From Promethearchaeota archaeon (lineage in GTDB: Archaea > Asgardarchaeota > Lokiarchaeia > Sigyniarchaeales > SOKP01): 5,239 nt of DNA. The notes beneath the pieces are model-generated. The model saw nothing but the letters and a program-made list of their open reading frames with translations, was not told the DNA's origin and did not search any database. The first letter of the stretch is position 1. Each line of letters starts with the position of its first letter. Positions 1-5,239 of the stretch are shown in pieces. The position numbers and the translations under genes were made by a program. The stretch spans positions 1-5,239 of the forward strand of contig JAUWNA010000166.1 of assembly GCA_030612905.1 (NCBI GenBank). Reading direction: 5' to 3'.

Positions 1-567
1 GATTGTTTTTCTATCAGTACTCCAATCGAGGGAGAAGTCATTATTAAGAAAAACATGTTACATAAATGCACTCCAGAAAATTGCAAGGCATGCATAAATA
101 TTTGCCCCGTAGAATCTTTCTTTATCCCTGAGAGCGCTGAAGACGTCGTAAAGTACGGTAAGATTGCTTGTAACGAAGACCAGTGCTTTTACTGCGGAGC
201 GTGCGAGAATTCTTGCCCTGACGATTTAATCTTTGTTAATCGGAAAAATATTCGAATAATAGATCCAAAAAAGCAAGGTACTTATCCTTGGGTACAAGGC
301 TGGATTAATGGTATAAAAGAAATATTAAGAAAGAGATTAATTCAAGGTAAACAACAAATAGAAATCCCAATCATTGCAGAAGAAATTAAGGCAGTAAAGG
401 AAAAAATTGAAGAAAAGATCCCTCAGCTATCTAATGAAGATAAAAAGAAATTAAATGAGTTGAATGAAAAAGTCCAAGAATTTCTAAAATCGAGCAAAAT
501 TCGTTATTGGATAAAGGATAAAAAAGTCTATCGGATTACAAAAGAATTAAAAAAGGTTTTAGGATAA
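1..567 (+). CDS. [4Fe-4S] dicluster ferredoxin-type protein, 3' part (5' end outside window)
   Basis: The reading frame is open from base 1, so the gene is probably cut by the window edge; 188 residues are visible. An ATG at 55 exists, but it has no ribosome binding site close by, and the residues before it (EGEVIIKKN) read as ordinary protein. Counting from that Met, two iron-sulfur motifs are seen: C5-x4-C10-x2-C13-x3-C17-P and C44-x2-C47-x2-C50-x3-C54-P, with an extra Cys at 39. Both have the form that ligates [4Fe-4S] clusters in bacterial-type ferredoxins, so a role in cytoplasmic electron transfer is inferred. After a linker with a YPWVQGW segment, residues about 98-145 are rich in Lys and Glu and probably helical or coiled-coil, ending in a basic tail. 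That tail is unusual for a simple ferredoxin and may dock a partner. The partner enzyme is not visible, because the upstream genes are missing. It could be the last part of a larger polyferredoxin or an oxidoreductase subunit. Confidence 0.8.
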   Translation, partial: DCFSISTPIEGEVIIKKNMLHKCTPENCKACINICPVESFFIPESAEDVVKYGKIACNEDQCFYCGACENSCPDDLIFVNRKNIRIIDPKKQGTYPWVQGWINGIKEILRKRLIQGKQQIEIPIIAEEIKAVKEKIEEKIPQLSNEDKKKLNELNEKVQEFLKSSKIRYWIKDKKVYRITKELKKVLG

Positions 568-590
568 TTATAGCTAATTATTTTCTTTTC
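564..590 (+). terminator. Hairpin plus T-rich tract after the ferredoxin gene
   Basis: Starting within the stop codon region, ATAATTA (564-570) and TAATTAT (575-581) form a 7-bp A/T stem with a TAGC loop. It is followed directly by TTTCTTTTC. Archaeal RNA polymerase stops at T-rich tracts, so this is a plausible terminator. The all-A/T stem is weak, so the T-tract is likely the main signal. Confidence 0.45.
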
Positions 591-648
591 TAATTTCTAA
601 AGGATTTTCACCTTAAAAATTTCTATTTGTTTTAATAAATAAAATCAA

Positions 649-664
649 AAATATATTATATTTA
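649..664 (+). promoter_or_regulatory. Possible TATA box for the 96-residue protein gene
   Basis: The stretch AATATATTATATTTA lies about 40 bases before the ATG at 698. An archaeal start site about 25 bases downstream would give a leader of roughly 20 bases. The surroundings are very A/T-rich, so this could be chance. Confidence 0.3.
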
Positions 665-697
665 GCAGTTTTAGAACAGAAATAAGTTGTAAGCGTT

Positions 698-988
698 ATG
701 ATGAATATAAAGTTAAAAATTAAACAGAATAAAAAAAGAAATAGAAACGAAATTTACGCTTGGGTGCAAAGGCATGAAGATTTTAGAGGTGATATAGAGC
801 AGATTTTTCAATTCTTTCAGGATCAACTCACTTATAAAAAGATTTGGAGGTTTCATAAATATTACAAAATAACTTCTGAAAATCCGGCAATAATGATATC
901 ATTCATTTCAACTATTCAAGACTTAATACCTGAAATTTACTTTAATTCAGAGGAATCAATAGATATCGAAGAGTACGCAAAAAATTAA
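698..988 (+). CDS. Hypothetical protein, 96 residues
   Basis: I do not recognise this protein. Two ATG codons in a row (698 and 701) could start it, and no clear Shine-Dalgarno sequence lies upstream, which fits a short-leader archaeal transcript. The first 16 residues are very basic (KLKIKQNKKRNRN). The middle, about 25-60, is aromatic and rich in Phe, Tyr, Trp and Gln (IFQFFQDQL, IWRFHKYYK). The last third is acidic and ends in an SEESIDIEEYAKN-like tail. There is no signal peptide, membrane segment or Cys/His metal motif. The separation of basic and acidic ends suggests a small soluble protein, possibly one that binds nucleic acid or a protein partner, but this is only inference. T-rich tracts separate it from the ferredoxin gene before it and from the tRNA after it, so it is probably a single-gene unit. 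It is likely a real gene, given its length in such A/T-rich DNA. Confidence 0.6.
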   Translation: MMNIKLKIKQNKKRNRNEIYAWVQRHEDFRGDIEQIFQFFQDQLTYKKIWRFHKYYKITSENPAIMISFISTIQDLIPEIYFNSEESIDIEEYAKN

Positions 989-990
989 AT

Positions 991-1001
991 CTTTTTCTTT
1001 T
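991..1001 (+). terminator. T-rich tract after the 96-residue protein gene
   Basis: CTTTTTCTTTT begins three bases after the stop codon. Further T-rich sequence follows around 1014-1034. Tracts like this are the usual archaeal termination signal. No hairpin is seen. Confidence 0.4.
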
Positions 1002-1076
1002 AAAGTTCAAGTTATTATTTTATTTTTAGATTTTAAAATTGAATAAACATAAATCATAGAAGCATAAGTGTAAAAA

Positions 1077-1150
1077 TGGGAGAGGGGGGATTTGAACCCC
1101 CGGCCACCTGGTCCCAAACCAGGAATCATACCAAGCTAGACCACCCTCCC
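1077..1150 (-). tRNA. tRNA-Pro (anticodon UGG)
   Basis: On the minus strand the 74 bases fold into a complete cloverleaf. The acceptor stem is GGGAGGG with CTCTCCC (one G-U pair) and an A discriminator. The D arm is GTCT with TGAT. The anticodon stem CCTGG/CCAGG closes the loop TTTGGGA, giving anticodon TGG. The variable loop is TGGCC, and the T arm is GGGGG-TTCAAAT-CCCCC. The UGG anticodon can read CCA and, by wobble, other proline codons. There is no intron and no encoded CCA, so the 3' end must be added enzymatically, as is common in archaea. Five T residues on the minus strand (1076-1072) follow the discriminator and probably end transcription. The gene stands alone. Confidence 0.97.
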
Positions 1151-1172
1151 ATTAAATAAGAGGGATAAACCG

Positions 1173-1184
1173 ATTTTTTATATC
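1173..1184 (-). promoter_or_regulatory. TATA box and BRE-like site of the tRNA-Pro gene
   Basis: On the minus strand the sequence GATATAAAAAAT is centred about 28 bases before the first tRNA base, the standard archaeal spacing for transcription starting at or near the tRNA 5' end. The preceding bases, TTAAG, are purine-containing like a transcription factor B element. The spacing is what makes this convincing. Confidence 0.6.
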
Positions 1185-1358
1185 TTAATAATGAAAAATT
1201 TAATTATTATATGTTAATAATAAAGATTAAAATATTCTTTCGATTTTTAATTTTTTTATTGCAATTTACCAACGATCGATATACAATTAGAATATATTAA
1301 ATCTAATAAATAAAAACGTATAATATTTTCTTAGCAATCTATTTTAATATGTTTAAAA

Positions 1359-1928
1359 ATGAAAAAAATAATTTATCTACAAAGAATTGGAGATATTGAT
1401 CCCAGGATTTTAATTGTTCTTCAAAAGAACTTGAAGTGGTTCTTTAAAAAAAATAACATTAAAACAAATATACTTCCCGATAATCTTCCATTATTAGAAT
1501 CTGAATATGAACCTTATCGAAGACAATACGATGCGTTGAAGGTTAAAAAAAGGTTAATCAAGCATGTTAATAATAAAAATTACTATCGTATTTTAGGTGT
1601 TATGGATGCAGATATTTTTGCGAGATTTTTAAACTTTGTATTTGGCGTTGCTGACATGCCTAAAAACAAGTTTTTTGGGAGCGCTTTAATTTCAGTTACT
1701 CGTTTAAGGGAAAAATATTATAGGAGACCTGAAAATGTAGCTCAATTTGAGCTAAGAGTGTTGAAGGAAGCAATTCACGAGCTTGGACACACTTTTGGAT
1801 TAGAGCATTGCGAAAATCTATGCGTAATGCAATATTCAAATTCCTTAGACGATACAGATAAAAAACCGCCAAATTATTGCGTAACCTGTTTGAAAAAATT
1901 GAATGATTTCTTTGACGATCTTGATTAG
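1359..1928 (+). CDS. amzA: Archaemetzincin-type zinc metalloprotease
   Basis: This is a member of the archaemetzincin family (AMZ, peptidase family M54), zinc-dependent peptidases whose physiological substrates are largely unknown. The active-site motif HELGHTFGLEH lies at residues 140-150: H140, H144 and H150 bind the catalytic zinc and E141 is the general base. It is followed by the family's four-cysteine structural zinc site, C151, C155, C174 and C177, with M157 as the metzincin Met-turn. Upstream, the family-typical blocks PYRRQYDA (52-59) and LNFVFGVAD (91-99) are present. The protein has 189 residues, about the usual length, and no signal peptide, so it should be cytoplasmic. The start at 1359 puts the first strand (IIYLQRIG) at the very N-terminus as in relatives; a nearby ATG at 1349 is out of frame. 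No Shine-Dalgarno site is seen. The spacing C-x3-C is one shorter than the consensus I recall (C-x4-C). The gene converges on the hydrolase gene and overlaps it by four bases. Confidence 0.95.
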   Translation: MKKIIYLQRIGDIDPRILIVLQKNLKWFFKKNNIKTNILPDNLPLLESEYEPYRRQYDALKVKKRLIKHVNNKNYYRILGVMDADIFARFLNFVFGVADMPKNKFFGSALISVTRLREKYYRRPENVAQFELRVLKEAIHELGHTFGLEHCENLCVMQYSNSLDDTDKKPPNYCVTCLKKLNDFFDDLD

Positions 1929-2935
1929 AGTATTTTGTATTTCTCTTTGAATTTAAGATACAACTGTTCACTAAGTCTTAAGATATTTTTATGATTTTTT
2001 ACTATATTTATTAAATCGTCGGGAATATTTTTTAATCCAAAATAAGCACCTGCTAAACTTCCACCAACAGCTCCAACAGTGTCGCTATCTCCTCCCGCTG
2101 TCGCTAACTGAAAAATGCAATCTTCAAATGAGTTTAAATTTTTTAAGAAAATAAATATAGCGCAAGCAACAGTACTGAGAGTATAAGGGTGAACAAAAGC
2201 CTTACCCAAGTAATCCTCGATAAAATAAGGAGATTTAACCCCTACTTGGGAGAACTTGATTAACCCTGCTTCGATTGAGATGCTTAAATTTTGCTTTACT
2301 TTGTTTAAAATTTCGATAAATTCTTCCCATATTTTTTCTTGAGAGTTTGAAATTGATAATATAATAGTTTCAAAGAATTCGTCGATTGAAAAAACAGTCT
2401 CTGGTTTTTTATCAATTAAAAAGGCTATCGCTCTTGCTATGACTATAGCACCCGCCGAAGCTGCCGGGTGAGAGTGAGTGATAACACTAGATTTTAAAGC
2501 TGATTTCTCTAAATTTCTTATATCTTTGCAGTAAAACAATCCTATTGGAGAGACTCTCATTGTTGTACCATTACCTCCCGAATTCGAAGCCGCTTTTTCC
2601 CATGAAATTCCGTATCTTAATTTTTGAATAGAGGATATGCATCCAAATCCTGGTCCTATAGGAGGGTCTTCAAGCCATCTAACATATTCTCTAATAAAAT
2701 TATTTGTATTGAATCCCGATCCTTGAATAAGCGCTTCTGCTGTGTGTAGTGTTAATTGTGTGTCGTCAGTATAAGTTCCAAAAAACTTCTTTTTGTTTAT
2801 GATAAATTCTTTAAAATCTTTAAAATAAGAATATATTCTTTCCCTAAGCATTCCTTCAAAGGGGTGTCCTAATGTATCTCCTATACTTACGCCTAATAGA
2901 GTGCCAGAGAATTTATCTAAATAATCCAATTTCAT
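1925..2935 (-). CDS. ADP-ribosylglycohydrolase (DraG/ARH family)
   Basis: This protein belongs to the DraG/ARH3 superfamily (COG1397), binuclear Mg/Mn enzymes that remove ADP-ribose from proteins or related ADP-ribosylated substrates. The family signatures occur in order: the N-terminal glycine block GTLLGVSIGDTLGHPFEG (11-28), TDDTQ (56-60) with metal-binding Thr and Asp residues, GNGTTMR (121-127), THSHP (153-157), and GGDSDTVGAVGGSLAGAYFG (281-300), which carries the second group of metal-binding Asp/Thr residues. All key residues look intact, so it should be active. The length of 336 residues is within the family's range. The start at 2935 is chosen because the next Met, at residue 29, would remove the conserved N-terminal block. 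No Shine-Dalgarno site precedes it. No ADP-ribosyltransferase partner is visible nearby, so the substrate (arginine, serine, DNA base or O-acetyl-ADP-ribose) cannot be told. The gene is transcribed away from dapA and ends inside the archaemetzincin stop region. Confidence 0.93.
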   Translation of the reverse strand: MKLDYLDKFSGTLLGVSIGDTLGHPFEGMLRERIYSYFKDFKEFIINKKKFFGTYTDDTQLTLHTAEALIQGSGFNTNNFIREYVRWLEDPPIGPGFGCISSIQKLRYGISWEKAASNSGGNGTTMRVSPIGLFYCKDIRNLEKSALKSSVITHSHPAASAGAIVIARAIAFLIDKKPETVFSIDEFFETIILSISNSQEKIWEEFIEILNKVKQNLSISIEAGLIKFSQVGVKSPYFIEDYLGKAFVHPYTLSTVACAIFIFLKNLNSFEDCIFQLATAGGDSDTVGAVGGSLAGAYFGLKNIPDDLINIVKNHKNILRLSEQLYLKFKEKYKIL

Positions 2936-3042
2936 ATTTGAGATAAAATTTTAGATATTTTGACAAAATCATAATTAACTTCCTATTTAATTTTATTCAA
3001 TACTTAAAACCTCTTCTATAGTGGAGAAAAAATAAGGCAACA

Positions 3043-3147
3043 ATGATTTACAGCTATATTTATGATGTGTTTAGCAATAATCCTTATAAAGGAAACCTCA
3101 AATTATTTTTTAACCATATTTTTTATTTAAATAGTTTTAAAAGTTAA
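3043..3147 (+). pseudogene. PhzF-family N-terminal remnant, 34 codons
   Basis: A short frame starts at ATG 3043 with AAGG six bases before it and ends at TAA 3145-3147. Its first 20 residues (MIYSYIYDVFSNNPYKGN...) look like the N-terminus of PhzF-family isomerases. Those begin with a few residues, then a strand ending in D-(A/V)-F-(T/S)-x-x-P-(F/Y)-x-G-N, the loop that helps build the active site. After the GN the similarity stops, and the remaining 15 or so residues are low-complexity aromatic. Family members have roughly 260-300 residues and I see no further pieces before dapA, so this would be a decayed or truncated gene that kept its start. PhzF shares the diaminopimelate epimerase fold, which makes its place beside dapA notable but not necessarily meaningful. 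The call rests on a short motif recognised by eye; a chance match or a small expressed peptide remains possible. Confidence 0.4.
3126..3133 (+). promoter_or_regulatory. TATA box for dapA-dapB
   Basis: TTTAAATA, close to the archaeal TATA consensus, lies 56 bases before the dapA ATG. Transcription about 25 bases downstream would begin near 3155, giving a leader of roughly 35 bases. The same eight bases precede the last gene of the window. Confidence 0.5.
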
Positions 3148-3150
3148 CTA

Positions 3151-3160
3151 GTACAAGTAC
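3151..3160 (+). promoter_or_regulatory. Palindrome GTACaaGTAC at the predicted dapA start site
   Basis: The ten bases GTACAAGTAC form an inverted repeat of two GTAC halves with a 2-base spacer; they can also be read as the direct repeat AGTAC-A-AGTAC. The element sits about 22 bases after the TATA-like box, where transcription should start. A repressor bound here would block RNA polymerase, so it is a candidate operator for lysine control. The halves are short, so chance is not excluded. Confidence 0.3.
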
Positions 3161-3189
3161 AAAAAAAAGAAAAATTGATATGACTTATC

Positions 3190-4089
3190 ATGAATAAGCT
3201 CGATAAATTGCAAAATGTAATTACTGCGATGATAACGCCCTTTAATGAGGATTTTTCTATAGACGAAGAAAAATATCGCGAATTTATTAGATTTCAGATC
3301 GATAACGGCTGTCAGCCTTTAACAATGGGTACTACTGGCGAATCGGCAACGCTGTCTCATAAGGAGCACCATTACGCAATAAATATCACGGTTGACGAAG
3401 CAAAAAAAAGCGGAAAAGACCCATTTGTATTAGCAGGGACAGGAAGTAATTCTACTCAAGAGTCAATATCACTCTGTCAATACGCCGAAAAAGCAGGGGC
3501 TGATGGTGTACTACTCGTCGTTCCATATTACAATAAACCGATGCAACATTCTTTAATAGACCATTTCTCAGCAATAGCAGATTCAATATCTTTACCGATA
3601 ATATTATATAACGTACCTAGTCGCACAGGTCGAAATTTAGAACCTGAAACGGTATCTAAATTAGCTTACTCTAAAGACAATATTGTTGGAATTAAATGTG
3701 CTAGTGGAAATATTGATCAAATTACCAAGATTGTAAAAACAACGCCAGAAGATTTCATTGTTCTTAGTGGCGATGATGGAATGACGTTCCACATAATGGC
3801 ACTTGGTGGTAAAGGCGTCGTAAGCGTAACATCAAATATTATACCCGCTAAACTTGTGGAATTCACAAACACAATGCTTAAGGGAAATTGGGGAAAAGCT
3901 AAAGAAAAACAGATCGAACTGTACGATCTTTTTAAAGTATTATTTATTGAAACTAACCCCGGTCCAGTAAAGTACGTTGCAGAGTTAATGGGGATAATGA
4001 ATAAACGGATGAGGTTGCCACTAACGCCTCCGTTAGTTGACAATCAAGAAAAAATTAAAATAGTACTAAAAAATTTAAATTTAATATAG
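3190..4089 (+). CDS. dapA: 4-hydroxy-tetrahydrodipicolinate synthase
   Basis: DapA condenses pyruvate with L-aspartate 4-semialdehyde, the first committed step of diaminopimelate/lysine synthesis, in the cytoplasm. The protein is a full-length class I aldolase TIM barrel of 299 residues, close to the usual 290-300. GTTGES (47-52) holds the two Thr residues of the proton relay and binds the pyruvate carboxyl. PYY (112-114) and Y140 in LYNVPSRTG supply the relay tyrosines. R145 in the same block matches the Arg that binds the semialdehyde carboxyl and helps separate true DapA from related sugar-acid aldolases. K169 in GIKCASG is the Schiff-base lysine, and SGDDGMT follows near 193-199. The start at 3190 leaves the normal short lead before the first strand (VITAMITPF). 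No good Shine-Dalgarno site is seen. dapB follows after 26 bases with no terminator between them, so the two are probably cotranscribed, which strengthens the assignment. Confidence 0.96.
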   Translation: MNKLDKLQNVITAMITPFNEDFSIDEEKYREFIRFQIDNGCQPLTMGTTGESATLSHKEHHYAINITVDEAKKSGKDPFVLAGTGSNSTQESISLCQYAEKAGADGVLLVVPYYNKPMQHSLIDHFSAIADSISLPIILYNVPSRTGRNLEPETVSKLAYSKDNIVGIKCASGNIDQITKIVKTTPEDFIVLSGDDGMTFHIMALGGKGVVSVTSNIIPAKLVEFTNTMLKGNWGKAKEKQIELYDLFKVLFIETNPGPVKYVAELMGIMNKRMRLPLTPPLVDNQEKIKIVLKNLNLI

Positions 4090-4102
4090 ATAAGCTTGAT
4101 TT

Positions 4103-4107
4103 AAGGT
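4103..4107 (+). promoter_or_regulatory. Ribosome binding site of dapB
   Basis: AAGGT lies eight bases before the dapB ATG and can pair with the 3' end of archaeal 16S rRNA. An internal gene of an operon needs such a site, whereas dapA upstream has none obvious. This supports cotranscription and the start at 4116. Confidence 0.5.
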
Positions 4108-4115
4108 AGAATTTA

Positions 4116-4937
4116 ATGATAAAATTACTAATTTTAGGCCCTACGGGTATAATGGGGAAACTCATTAGTGAATTAGCGTTAAAGGACGATGAAATTGAAG
4201 TAGTTGCCGCTTGCGATGTAAATAATATAGGCGAAGAATTAGGAGGGCTCCTAGCTGTAAAAGATAGGAATAAAATCAAAATCAGTGACGTTAATTATCT
4301 TCAAAAAGTTATCGACGAAACTAAGCCAGATATCGCCGTAGATTTTACTGTGGCAAAAGCAACAGAAAAAAATTGCAAAATTTGCGTTGAAAACGGAATT
4401 AAATGCGTAATTGGAACAACAGCAATGACCCAAGATTTTCTCGATGAATTCGGAACGCTCGTAAAAACAAAGAATGCTCCAGCTGTGATTTCGCCTAATA
4501 TGGCAACGGGTGTAAACATTTTATTCAAAATGGCAACAATTTTAACTGAATATTTAAAAGATTGGGATATTGAAGTGATAGAAACACATCACAATAGAAA
4601 ACTCGATTCTCCAAGTGGGACGGCATTAAAAATAGGACAAATACTCAGCGATACTTTAGGCTCTGAATTCGAAAAAATCGCCAAATTTGGAAGGAATAAA
4701 GGACCAAACAAACGGTTAATTGGTGCTAAGAACGAAATCGGAATCCACTCAATTCGGGCGGGAGATATTGTGGGAGATCACATTATTCTATACGCAGGAC
4801 CTGGCGAGAGAATTGAATTAAAGCATCAAGCTCATAGTAGGTCGTGCTTCGCAACAGGCGCCATAAAAGCGATTAAATTTATTGAACAAACTAAAGAAAA
4901 CAAAATATATACTACAAACGAAGTATTAGGTTTGTAA
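4116..4937 (+). CDS. dapB: 4-hydroxy-tetrahydrodipicolinate reductase
   Basis: DapB reduces the DapA product to tetrahydrodipicolinate using NAD(P)H. The 273-residue protein has the usual length and layout. The Rossmann nucleotide loop is GPTGIMG (8-14). D34, at the end of the second strand, sits where E. coli DapB has Glu38; no Arg follows it, which suggests a preference for NADH over NADPH (inference). DFT (76-78), GTT (100-102) and SPNMATGVN (126-134) line the cofactor and active site. The catalytic block HHNRKLDSPSGTA (158-170) carries the His pair, K162 and the substrate-carboxyl-binding SGT. The C-terminal part contains the family's EIGIHSIRAGDIVGDH block and a GPGERIEL strand. All key residues are intact. 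The gene lies 26 bases after dapA, forming a two-gene lysine-pathway unit. Later enzymes (LL-diaminopimelate aminotransferase or the acylated branch, DapF, LysA) must be encoded elsewhere. Confidence 0.97.
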   Translation: MIKLLILGPTGIMGKLISELALKDDEIEVVAACDVNNIGEELGGLLAVKDRNKIKISDVNYLQKVIDETKPDIAVDFTVAKATEKNCKICVENGIKCVIGTTAMTQDFLDEFGTLVKTKNAPAVISPNMATGVNILFKMATILTEYLKDWDIEVIETHHNRKLDSPSGTALKIGQILSDTLGSEFEKIAKFGRNKGPNKRLIGAKNEIGIHSIRAGDIVGDHIILYAGPGERIELKHQAHSRSCFATGAIKAIKFIEQTKENKIYTTNEVLGL

Positions 4938-4944
4938 TTAAAAT

Positions 4945-4951
4945 CTTTTTT
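4945..4951 (+). terminator. T-run after dapB
   Basis: CTTTTTT lies eight bases after the dapB stop codon, with a second T-run near 4984-4989. Such runs are typical archaeal termination signals and would end the dapA-dapB transcript before the next promoter-like box. No strong hairpin is present. Confidence 0.4.
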
Positions 4952-5005
4952 ATACGTCAATAGCATCTTAAAAAGTAAGTAATATTTTTCTAAGCAAGTT
5001 CTATA

Positions 5006-5013
5006 TTTAAATA
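5006..5013 (+). promoter_or_regulatory. TATA box for the membrane protein gene
   Basis: TTTAAATA, identical to the box before dapA, lies 62 bases before the ATG at 5068. Transcription would start near 5037, leaving about 30 bases of leader that include the ribosome binding site. This suggests the last gene is not part of the dap transcript. Confidence 0.45.
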
Positions 5014-5056
5014 TTGAGTTAGAAATTTTTATTAATAGATTTAGCTTACAATATAT

Positions 5057-5062
5057 GTGAGG
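5057..5062 (+). promoter_or_regulatory. Ribosome binding site of the membrane protein gene
   Basis: GTGAGG ends five bases before the ATG at 5068 and is one of the clearer Shine-Dalgarno-like sites in the window. It fixes the start of the last gene, whose reading frame is cut by the window end. Confidence 0.55.
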
Positions 5063-5067
5063 AAAAA

Positions 5068-5239
5068 ATGAATCCGGAAGAAAAGCTATCATCTATTGCT
5101 GGATGTAAAATATTCGGGATAGTATTTTTAATAGTTGGGTTTCCTTTGACGATAATAGGTGGAAATTTACTAGGGATGTTTTTTTTGTATCCACTTGCAA
5201 ATGTATCAGAGGACCAATTAATTGAGGTTTTTGAAGAAG
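5068..5239 (+). CDS. Small membrane protein, 5' part (3' end outside window)
   Basis: The first 57 residues of an unrecognised protein are visible. A polar N-terminus (MNPEEKLSSIAG) is followed at about residues 14-46 by a long hydrophobic stretch rich in Ile, Phe, Leu and Gly (IFGIVFLIVGFPLTIIGG, then LLGMFFLYPLA). This stretch is long enough for one transmembrane helix or a tight pair of helices with the Gly-Gly as a turn. An acidic segment (SEDQLIEVFEE) follows and runs off the window. The charged lead without Arg/Lys just before the core, and the lack of a cleavage-like site, argue against a secreted protein. The upstream TTTAAATA box and GTGAGG ribosome binding site support a real gene with its own promoter. 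No function can be given from this fragment. Confidence 0.65.
   Translation, partial: MNPEEKLSSIAGCKIFGIVFLIVGFPLTIIGGNLLGMFFLYPLANVSEDQLIEVFEE

Noticed and set aside
698..704. ATGATGA matches the C box (RUGAUGA) of archaeal C/D guide RNAs.
   Set aside because: No D box (CUGA) or C'/D' pair lies at the expected distance, and the match is explained by the double Met start.
1077..1150. tRNA-Pro as an integration site for a mobile element.
   Set aside because: No repeated tRNA 3' fragment, integrase or foreign-looking block is found on either side in the window.
1271..1280. AACGATCGAT palindromic stretch in the gap between the tRNA and the archaemetzincin gene.
   Set aside because: It is short, single, and not placed relative to a convincing TATA box; the rest of this 208-base gap is low-complexity A/T with nothing else I can support.
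1696..1971. 91-residue minus-strand frame across the archaemetzincin active-site region.
   Set aside because: It is antisense to the HELGHTFGLEH-encoding part of a clear gene and its composition is that of a shadow frame.
3180..3197. Five-codon frame (MTYHE) overlapping the dapA start codon, resembling an attenuating upstream frame.
   Set aside because: It has no ribosome binding site and no lysine codons, and such short frames arise easily by chance in A/T-rich leaders.
4832..5092. 86-residue minus-strand frame across the end of dapB.
   Set aside because: It overlaps the conserved C-terminus of dapB and the start of the next gene, has no promoter or ribosome binding site, and looks like an antisense shadow.

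Overview
The window is strongly A+T-rich and reads as an archaeal chromosome segment. Four things support this: an archaemetzincin with the full zinc motif, a tRNA gene with no encoded CCA and a TATA-like box at the right distance upstream, T-rich tracts after genes, and TATA-like boxes (an identical TTTAAATA twice) ahead of genes that mostly lack strong Shine-Dalgarno sites. The phylum cannot be fixed from this sequence alone. An A+T-rich lineage such as an Asgard archaeon is possible, but that is a guess.

Left part (1-1150): the 3' part of a two-cluster [4Fe-4S] ferredoxin-type protein that is already open at base 1, a 7-bp hairpin followed by a T-rich tract, a 96-residue protein of unknown function, and a tRNA-Pro(UGG) on the minus strand.

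Middle part (1359-2935): an archaemetzincin protease on the plus strand and an ADP-ribosylglycohydrolase on the minus strand. They converge and overlap by four bases at their stop codons.

Right part (2936-5239): the divergent gap after the hydrolase holds a 34-codon reading frame that looks like the broken-off N-terminus of a PhzF-family isomerase. Next come dapA and dapB, adjacent and probably one transcript. They encode the first two committed steps of the diaminopimelate branch of lysine synthesis: aspartate semialdehyde plus pyruvate to 4-hydroxy-tetrahydrodipicolinate, then reduction to tetrahydrodipicolinate. The later enzymes of the pathway are not in the window. The window ends inside a small membrane protein gene with its own promoter-like box and ribosome binding site.

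Most of this is ordinary housekeeping content, and I see no convincing new multi-gene system. The points most worth checking are the PhzF-like remnant beside the dap genes, a palindrome over the predicted dapA transcription start, the shortened cysteine spacing in the archaemetzincin, and the two unknown proteins.
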